From Heterohyrax brucei (taxonomy: Eukaryota > Chordata > Mammalia > Hyracoidea > Procaviidae), in the NCBI GenBank assembly GCA_028571685.1, contig CM053143.1:50213208-50277207 (forward strand): 64,000 nucleotides of DNA, read 5' to 3'. Below are positions 56,775 to 64,000 of the stretch, in pieces. The position numbers and the translations under genes were made by a program. The notes under the pieces were generated by a model. That model worked only from the letters and a program-made list of their open reading frames with translations, ran no database searches and was not told the origin of the DNA. Positions within the stretch are counted from its first letter, which is position 1. The number at the start of each line of letters is the position of its first letter.

Positions 56775-56900
56775 CAAGAGGCCTAAGGTCAAGACTGTGA
56801 GGATGGCACAGGGCCAGGAGTGTTTTGCCCTACTGCACATGGGGCTACTATGAGTTGGAACTGACACAATGGCACCTAACAATAACGCCACCACCAAGGG
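56775..56900 (+). mobile_element. RTE 3' tail
   Basis: GAGGATGGCACAGGGCCAGG, ATGGGGCTACTATGAGTTGG, then ACACAATGGCACCTAACAAT: the last 120 bp or so of RTE. Confidence 0.85.
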
Positions 56901-57316
56901 AAGGATTTAGATGAAGGAAACATTTCTAATAAGTTTGAATTATAAACAACCAAGCTGAGAAAAAAGCATTGACTAGTATTAATTAGTAATTGCTGACAAA
57001 AGTACCACATTGGTTCTGGGTATTTATTTCTTAAAGTTAAACATTATTTTAAAACGGGCTTAGTCATTTCAATTGTCTTTAGCTATATGAATAAAGTACA
57101 TCTTATTTTATCTTTGTCTTTAAAAAATTTAAGTGTGCAATATATTTCTCTCAGTTACCTACACTTTAAGCCTGACTACACTAGGGCCCACAGAAGTAAG
57201 GGATCATTACTCACATAAAGGCAAAATAGAGTAATTGCATATAATATACCCAAAAGAAACCTCTTTGAGTGCTGAACTTGCAAAAATAAACACATTAAGT
57301 GAGAAAATCCCTAAAT

Positions 57317-57485
57317 CAGTGGTTCTAAAGCCTGATAGCTTGCAAGAAACACCTGGGAGCTTTTAAAAACAACCTTGCCCAGGCCCTGCCTCAAACCATT
57401 TGTGTCAGAGTCTCAGGGAGCCAGACCCTAGCATGTAAAATCTCCCCAGGTGATTCTAACTTGTAGCCAGAGTTGAAAACCGCTG
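57317..57485 (+). mobile_element. MER5A DNA transposon with target duplication
   Basis: CAGTGGTTCTAAAG at the left, GAGTTGAAAACCGCTG at the right, and an exact 8-bp duplication CCCTAAAT (57309-57316 and 57486-57493). It is a typical 170-190-bp hAT-Charlie derivative. Confidence 0.92.
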
Positions 57486-57493
57486 CCCTAAAT

Positions 57494-57939
57494 CCATCAC
57501 CTACTGAGGTAACAATTAGGCCTCAGACTGGTGAAGGCTTCGTGCCCACTTTTCGAGTCTTTTTGCATTCCTTTTTCCAATACTTCTTTCTTTTTTCTCA
57601 AAACCCTTTGGCATTTGGCCAGACCAAAGGGCCCATTTTCTGTACTCCCTTACCTATCTCGTATAGTTTTTCCTTTAGGGTAGGGCACAAACTAATATTT
57701 TCATTGATCCTCATTTCTTTCCTGCAAAAAGTCACTTTCATTTTAAGAGTTTAAATGCAACAAATGAAATAACAAAAACACACGTTGCTAAAGTCATAAA
57801 TGTAAATATTCTTAGAATGGTTACTCCTGAAATATCTGTTTTTTAAAAATTAGCCTTTCTCTTCTCCCTTTCCAGCTTTATTTGATGACATTGTGAGGTA
57901 ACCCTCTAGACTCTCACTCTATCATTTTAATTATTCCAA
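57494..57939. other. No recognisable element or gene
   Basis: A pyrimidine-rich part at 57560-57720 with a chance 93-codon frame. Confidence 0.45.
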
Positions 57940-57952
57940 AATAGTTATTATC

Positions 57953-58103
57953 AAGAGCCCTGGTGGCACTCTGGTGAAGAGCTCTGCTGCTAGCCATAAA
58001 AGTTGGCAGTTTGAATCCACAAACATCTTCTTGGGAATCCTATGGTACAGTTGTACTTCTGTCCTGTGAGTCAGAATTGACTCATGGCAATAGGTTAGGT
58101 TTA
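57953..58103 (+). mobile_element. AfroSINE, first of a pair at one site
   Basis: AGAGCCCTGGTGGCACTCTG to ATGGCAATAGG. Preceded by TAGTTATTATC (57942-57952). Confidence 0.9.
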
Positions 58104-58110
58104 GTTATAA

Positions 58111-58276
58111 CCGAGAGCCCTGGTGATGAAGTGGTTAAGAGCTCCACTGTTAACCAAAATGTCAGCAGTTCAAATCTAACAGCTACTCCTTGGAAACTCT
58201 ATGGGACAGTTCTACTCTGTCCTATAGGGTCATTATGAGTTGGAATCACCTTGAAGGCAATGCATAGTTTGATTTT
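58111..58276 (+). mobile_element. AfroSINE, second of a pair at one site
   Basis: AGAGCCCTGGTGATGAAGTG to GAAGGCAATGC. TAGTTATAACC precedes it (58102-58112) and TAGTTATTATC follows (58277-58287). Confidence 0.9.
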
Positions 58277-58369
58277 TAGTTATTATCCAATAGTTAGTAT
58301 TCTTTTTTTGTGGGTAAGAATCCCCAGACTCTCCATCTGGTACCCCTTTTTGGATGTTCATGTCTGTCA

Positions 58370-58468
58370 TCTGTTCCTTGGAAACCCTATGGTGGCAGTT
58401 ATATCCTGTGCTATGGTTCACTGTGAGTCAGAATCAACTCAAAGGCAACAGGTCTTGTTTTGTTATAT
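58370..58468 (+). mobile_element. AfroSINE 3' half
   Basis: TGTTCCTTGGAAACCCTATG, then TCACTGTGAGTCAGAATCAA. The tRNA-like half is missing. Confidence 0.8.
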
Positions 58469-58764
58469 TTTTGGCTTTGACAGTTTTATGATGGCAAATA
58501 CAATGTATACATATATATGCATAACTATACTTATACATGCATATGCACACACATGCTCATGATAGTTATACACAGCAGAATACTCAACTACCATGAGACT
58601 CAAGTTATTGATACTTTAGGGGAACTGGGTTTATACAGTCTCAAATTTCCATTTTGCACACAAAAAATCACTTTATTGTTTTAGCTGCTGCATATTTAAA
58701 ATCACAACAGATGTGAAGATAAAATATGTGTAAAATTAAAATCTAAAGCAATGAAATACAAATT

Positions 58765-58985
58765 TTATTTTCATTGTGGTAAAAAATACATATAACTCAA
58801 CATTTGCCAATTCAACAGTTTTTATATGTGCAATTCAGTGACGCTGACTACATTTTTCATGATGTGCCACCATTACCTGTATCTGTTGCCAAATTTTTTA
58901 TTACCATTAATAGATATTTAATGCTTCATAAACAATGATTTCTCTTTCCCTTCTTCCTTGGGGCCCTTGTAGCTGATAATAAATC
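58765..58985 (-). mobile_element. Old L1 3'-UTR fragment, antisense
   Basis: TTCATTGTGGTAAAAAATAC, AATTCAGTGACGCTGAC, and a CTCTTTCCCTTCTTCCTTGG block follow the L1M pattern read backwards. Confidence 0.65.
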
Positions 58986-59002
58986 TTGGTCTCTACACAT
59001 TT

Positions 59003-59148
59003 GCCAACAAGTCCTGGTGGACTCTGGGCTGCTAACTGAATGGCTCGCTTACCTAAAAACTGCAGCCTTGGAAAGCCTATGGGGGCAATTTCACTCTGTC
59101 TTGAAAGGTCACTGTGAATTGGAGTTAACTCCATGGTAATGGATTTTT
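59003..59148 (+). mobile_element. AfroSINE, eroded
   Basis: CAAGTCCTGGTGGACTCTGG, then GCAGCCTTGGAAAGCCTATG and GGTCACTGTGAATTGGAG. Confidence 0.8.
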
Positions 59149-59261
59149 AATAATGCCTTTGCCTAACTTTAGATATATGTCAGATCATGTAGCATTTGTC
59201 CTTTGGAAAACAGAAATTTTAGTTTATTAAACTTATTATGCAACATACCAAAAACAAACAA

Positions 59262-59390
59262 AAACAGTTAAACCCACAGCCGTCAAGTTGATTCTGAATT
59301 ACAGCAAAGAGTGGCTGCTGGATTTGAACTTCTGACCTGTTGGTTAGCAGCTGAGCTCTTATCCACTGTGCTACCAGGGCTCTGTAACAT
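59262..59390 (-). mobile_element. AfroSINE, antisense, shortened middle
   Basis: CCGTCAAGTTGATTCTGAAT joins directly to GTGGCTGCTGGATTTGAACT, then GGTTAGCAGCTGAGCTCTTA. CAACATACC and TAACATGCC flank it. Confidence 0.82.
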
Positions 59391-59737
59391 GCCCAGCATC
59401 AGACAAATTAGAAGCATGGGACGAGAGTGAAAAACAGAGGGATATGTAAGTATTAACAGTCATGATAACTTTTTCTGTTTCCTAGTATAGGAATTCGCTG
59501 AAATACTTTTAAGCCAGTAAACCAGTGTCATAAACTTTTGTCCAAATGGGAAACATATTCCTGAACATCTGATTTCAGCAAATTTACGATCATTTAAATA
59601 AAAATGCTGGGAAAGGATAGTCCTTTCAAGTCCAAAATAAATACATGTAGTATTTTGACAAGGGCTCTGTTTAATGAAACGATTTCCATCTTTGAGCAGA
59701 TTGAAGCATTTTGCTTCCCTGACCACACTAACTTCCT

Positions 59738-59825
59738 GTTGTTAGTTGCCACCAAGTTGGCTCTGACTTACGAAGACCTTACGTATAACAGCATGAAACA
59801 TTGCTCTCTCCAGTGCCATCTAATC
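59738..59825 (-). mobile_element. RTE 3' tail, antisense
   Basis: GTTGTTAGTTGCCACCAAGT, then GAAACATTGCTCTCTCCAGT: a short RTE end. Confidence 0.7.
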
Positions 59826-59829
59826 CTGG

Positions 59830-61410
59830 ACAGTTCTTGTTTTCTATGGTCTCTATCCAAGAGAGACACACTCTCAACCACAACATGTCCCTGATAGTAT
59901 TCGATTAATATTACATGTGGGGAAAGAGAGAGAGGCAATCAGCTGTCTTAGCACTTCGTAACTTTTAATCTGACATTCCTTATACTGCTCTTCACCTCGG
60001 AAATCGAAACCACCATGATGAGAAAATGACACCTAGACTCTTGAATTTTTATTCACTGCTTTCAAACGAGAGCATGATTTCTAGCGCAGCACTCACTGCA
60101 CCCTACTATCGCTACAATGAAACAACTGAAAAATCCGACCGTGGCAGGTAACAACGTAATTTAGTGTATTCAATTAAATATTAGAAATTCAGAAGCTGAA
60201 CATTATTTAAATGGTCTCATAAAGATTGGTGAGAAGATAAAGCTTACCCCAACCTCACCTAGTGAAAAAAAAGCATTATTGGAAGAAACCAAGAATGGAG
60301 TAAAGTACCATGTAAAATAGAAATAAAGAAGAAGAAGAAGAAGAAGAAGAAGAAGAAAGTTATGTAGAATCCAAGAAATATTGTCTTTGGATTAGGAAAC
60401 ACTTTATTACTCACTGTTGGTCTCGTGCATCTTGCATTATTCTTTACCAAAATTTAGCTATATTTAGTGGAAGGTGTTGGAAACTATCTTTCCATATTGT
60501 TGTTAATGACCTTTACTTTCAGTCAAGAAGCTATGAAGCTTCTCCAGTGCTTGTTTACATTCTTCAAAAGGTCCATAACTGCATGCAAAATGCCGCCTTT
60601 CTTTTCATTTGGTAAAAATAAAAAGTGCCTGATGAGTTCTACCCCCTCTCTCCCGGAGAACCATTCAGGCCTCAGGTGGTGCCTTGTAATCTTTGTCCCT
60701 CAGCTCTTGTAATCCCTGTGATCTAGGACAACCTCACTTCATATCCACTACTGGAGGTCTTTGAACAAAAAGTGGGAGGCAGCTTTTGATAAGGATAGCC
60801 TTCCACGGAGACAAAGCTACTACCACAAAAATGGAGTTTGCAATCGAAAGCACTGAATTAAGGTGGCCTTTCTACAATGAGAAATGCTTGAGCTTGTTTG
60901 AGTCATTGTGTCAAAAGGCAGCTTGTGTGTCCTCTGAGTCAATGTGATGATGGCCTTTGCTGCTGTCTGGACATCTGATTTAGGCATAATGAAAGGAGAA
61001 AAAAGATTTTCTATTTTTATTATTCAATTTGATTTTAAAAAGAGTTTAGTATAACGAACCCTGCACTTTATTTTCTAGCTTCAAGAGTTATCAGCATTTT
61101 GCTGATCTTGACTAGAAATAGTTTAATACCAGGAAAAGCTACAGTAATTAAGACAGCTACTCACAGTAAAAACATGACAAGCTCATCTGAAAACTTACAC
61201 AACAGAGAAGGCTAAAAGAATGGTCATAATCACTAGACAACTGCTTTTCTCTAGCCCAGCATTCTAATTTGGTCAAAATCATAAAAGTAATTGCTGAATA
61301 GTAAGGAAACTTTTTAGCTGATACAACTTGCAGACATTACCTTTACTGTGGGTTTTGAGAGCCTTTGGCTGAGAAGATGGGCAGTCTTCTTCTAAGACTG
61401 GAGTAAGATT
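59830..61410. other. Repeat-poor stretch
   Basis: No mobile element recognised. It holds a (GAA)n run and a few short open stretches, among them a 41-codon frame at 60026-60151 that overlaps a CAG/GTAACA donor-like site, and a 58-codon minus frame at 60526-60699. None can be assigned. Confidence 0.5.
60325..60358 (+). repeat. (GAA)n microsatellite
   Basis: About ten uninterrupted GAA/AGA triplets, a pure purine run. Confidence 0.95.
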
Positions 61411-61422
61411 CTAATTTCAAAA

Positions 61423-61576
61423 ACCTAGTGCCGTTGAGTTGATTTCGATTCATAGTGACCGTATAGGACAGAGTAGAACTACTCCATACAGTTTCCAAGG
61501 AGCACCTGGTGGGTTTGAACTGCCGACCTTTTGGTTAGCAGCCATGGCACTTAACCATGATACCATTAAGGTTTTC
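61423..61576 (-). mobile_element. AfroSINE with target duplication
   Basis: CTAATTTCAAAA (61411-61422) and CTGATTTCAAAA (61577-61588) flank an antisense copy (TGCCGTTGAGTTGATTTCGA, CTGCCGACCTTTTGGTTAGC). Confidence 0.92.
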
Positions 61577-61789
61577 CTGATTTCAAAAGATTATGGCAAA
61601 TTTTAGAAATAGGAAGAGGGAGCTCTTCTCCTGCCAGAGTTATTCTGTGATAGAAGGAGTCCAGGATGAGGCCTGGAAAGATTAGGTTCTATTCTCAGCT
61701 CTGCTGATAACTGTCTAGGTGACCAATAACAGAGTAACAGAGAATTCTCACCTTTTACACTGGACACTCATGTTCGATTCCTGCCAGTG

Positions 61790-62020
61790 TGCTATGCATA
61801 GTCACCACCTACCTGTCACTGGTGGCTTGTGTGTTGCTATGATGTTGAGTAGGTTTCAGGAGAGCTTCTAGACTGTGATGAACTAAGAAGAGAGGTCTGG
61901 AAATTTACTTCTGAAAATCAGCCAATGAAAATCCTGTGTATCTATAACTGGGCAGTGTATCTTTCCAGTGTGCGTGGGGTTGCTATGAGCCAGGGCCTAC
62001 GTGAGGACAGCCGGAAACAA
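61790..62020 (+). mobile_element. RTE-derived non-autonomous element
   Basis: The RTE 5' UTR part (GTGGCTTGTGTGTTGCTATG, then TTTACTTCTGAAAATCAGCC) is joined to a short 3' tail (CGTGGGGTTGCTATGAGCCA). Same design as 22320-22690, with a shorter 3' part. Confidence 0.6.
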
Positions 62021-62049
62021 CAGAATGAAGTACTACATGAAACAGGAGG

Positions 62050-62730
62050 TAAAAGACAAAAAGAGATGTGGAAGAAATTATGTAGAGTCCAAGGGCATAT
62101 TAAATTAGAGTGAATTAAAGCTTAAAATTTCTGTTGCAAAAAAATTAATAATTAAAAAAAAAAAACCTGATCCATAATCGAATCAATTTGTAGATTTAGC
62201 TGCCACATACAGGGAAGAGAGGAACAAGTCAAAAGGAAACAGTCAAATGCAGAATGGAGAACACCCTACAAAAAACAAAATGAGCCAGTTCCTATAACAA
62301 GTCAATGTGTGAAAAGAAAAAAGTACAGGGAAAAGAAGCTCTAATCACATAAAAGAGGCTTAGAAACCATAACAAACAAACGCATTGCTTGAACTTTTTT
62401 GGATCCTGATTCAAACACACCAATGGTAGAGGGCATCTTTGAGACAACTGGGGAACCTGAAGGTGGCTCAGGCATTTGGTGTTATTAAGAAATTATGGAT
62501 AATTTTGTTAGGTATGATAATGGCATGATGGTTTTTATATATATACATATATATATAAAAGTCTTGTTAGTCAGAGATGCTTACTATTTACAAGATGAAA
62601 TGATCTTTGAGCATCAAACAAAAAAAATCATAGCCAAGAGAAACAAATGGACAGAGAAAGACATGGAGACAAAAAGAAGACAGAAAAGAATGAACAAAGG
62701 AAGAGAGAAAACAAAGGAGAGGGAGAGTGA
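62050..62730. other. Unassigned, purine-rich in its right half
   Basis: 62630-62750 is almost all A and G on the plus strand, which explains the Lys/Glu/Arg-rich 114-codon frame. Short TA repeats at 62537-62562. Confidence 0.5.
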
Positions 62731-62744
62731 AGGAGTGAAGGAAG

Positions 62745-62905
62745 CAAAAGCAAACCAAACCGACTGCTGTCAAGCTGACTGCTACTCACAGCAACCTTAC
62801 AGAGTACAACTGTCCTTAGAGTTTCCAAGAAGCACCTGACCGACTTGAACTGCTGACCTTCTGGTTAGCAGCCGTAGCACATAACCACTATGCCACCAGA
62901 TTTCC
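62745..62905 (-). mobile_element. AfroSINE with target duplication
   Basis: AGGAGTGAAGGAAG (62731-62744) and AGGAGTGAAAGGAAG (62906-62920) flank the antisense copy (GTCAAGCTGACTGCTACTCA, CTTCTGGTTAGCAGCCGTAG). Confidence 0.92.
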
Positions 62906-63063
62906 AGGAGTGAAAGGAAGAAGGAGAAAAAGAAGGTGTGTGGGGTGGAGACAGGTCAAACAACATTTAAAAAATGTTAATTTTTGTTGCAAATGCATTA
63001 TGAGTACATATGGGATCATCATGCTTTTCTGTCTACTTTGGTGTGTGTTTGACATTTCCATCA

Positions 63064-64000
63064 ATCAATTTTTTTTTTTTTTAATTGTGATTAAGTGAAA
63101 CTATACAATCCAAATTAAATTTCCATGCCTGCCTATCTGCAGCCTTTGCTCGCCTTGTCTGGTGACAGCGCACTTCTCTTTTTCATTCTATACACATCGT
63201 ATCCTCTTAAAAATCTCCTGTCCCTTCCTCTCCAATCTCTCCTCTACCTTCTAGTAAGAGGCTAGTAGGACAGCATCTTATAGACGCATAGAACCATGAA
63301 ATGCACACACTATATGGTCACTTTGTGTCTCAAGTCCAGTTCATTTCTGTCTGAAGAGTTGACCTAAGTAATGTTTGCTGGTCCAGGGCAGCAGCAAGTC
63401 CGGGGGCCATGCTCCTAGGAGAACCCCTAGGACACCAGACCATCAATTGTGGTCTTTTAGTGGAGTTCTTGAATACACCCCTCTTTTTTGTGTGTTGTCA
63501 CTGGAACTTAACATTGTGTGCCCCACCACAGCTGTCTTTGGTGGTAGCTGGGCATCATCTGGTTTTTCTGGTCACATGTTGATACAGCCACCCATTCCTG
63601 TAGGTCCTTCTATCTCCTGGGCTCTCTTTCCTTCATGACTTTGTTGTTCCCAATGATCATCTGTTCTTGCTGAATTGGGACCATTTGGTATATCTCAGAC
63701 GGCAGCTTGCTAGCTTTTAAGACCCCAAATGCCACTCACCAATATGGGGTACAGAAGACTCTCTTAGTAGTAGGCTAGTTATGCCAATTGGCCTGAATGT
63801 CCCATGAGAACATGGTCCCCAGAACCCAGTCCCTGCTACTCTATCCTTGAAATATTGGGTTAAGATTAACAGTTTTCAGTTTATGTTGAAGTCCAATTAA
63901 GTTGATCTTCTTTCTACTGTGTGCTGTCGCTGTTTTCACTGAACTAAATTACTATCAACTATCTAATTTATGACTAGCCCTCTCCCACCCTTTCCACCAT
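63064..64000 (-). mobile_element. L1 3' UTR, antisense, runs off the window
   Basis: A T run at the left is followed by the L1 3' UTR in reverse: GGTGACAGCGCACTTCTC, ATCAATTGTGGTCTTTTAGT, TTTTAAGACCCCAAATGCCA. It is more diverged than copies A, B and the one at 55289, so probably older. ORF2 would follow beyond 64000. Confidence 0.88.

Noticed and set aside
62495-62839. 114-codon Lys/Glu-rich frame
   Set aside because: It arises from a purine-rich low-complexity stretch and runs into an AfroSINE.

Overview
This is a stretch of placental-mammal chromosome, almost certainly from an afrotherian and most likely an elephant or close paenungulate. About thirty tRNA-derived AfroSINE copies occur on both strands, many with clear target-site duplications. 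With them are many fragments of an RTE-clade LINE (the BovB-like RTE of elephant and its kin), afrotherian-type L1 3' ends, and the older eutherian layer (L2, MIR, MER5A, MaLR and ERVL LTRs). The species call is inference from repeat content. I recognise no host protein-coding gene, rRNA, functional tRNA or microRNA. The window looks intergenic or deeply intronic.

Layout. 1-2.9 kb: old L1, LTR and L2/MER5A fossils. 2.9-5.9 kb: a plus-strand RTE carrying a MaLR LTR. 5.9-11.7 kb: a 196-bp direct duplication, MIRs, AfroSINEs, MER5A and a candidate 64-bp exon. 11.7-15.5 kb: two L1 3' ends inserted one after the other at the same site. 16-18.1 kb: SINEs, an L1 3' UTR and L2. 18.2-20.4 kb: an ERVL-type LTR split by a 1.6-kb composite insert holding a CpG-rich minisatellite. 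20.4-22.3 kb: repeat-poor. 22.3-23.5 kb: RTE and an RTE-derived short element. 24.6-28.0 kb: an ERVL provirus fossil with its 3' LTR. 28-34.5 kb: L1, SINE, MIR and MaLR pieces. 34.7-42.1 kb: two long minus-strand RTEs. 44.2-47.7 kb: an L1 with an intact 5' end that stops inside ORF2 yet has a perfect target-site duplication. 47.8-64 kb: LTRs, RTE, nested L1/SINE insertions, SINE clusters, a repeat-poor block (59.8-61.4 kb), and an L1 3' UTR running off the edge.

No genes work together in a pathway here. What the window records is a history of insertions. L2, MIR and MER5A are oldest, then ERVL, MaLR and RTE, then AfroSINE and young L1. Several cases show the order directly: L1 inside AfroSINE, L1 inside RTE, LTR inside RTE, AfroSINE inside LTR, and two elements sharing one target. 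The most unusual items are the 3'-truncated L1 with target-site duplication, the twin L1 insertion, and the composite VNTR-SINE insert.
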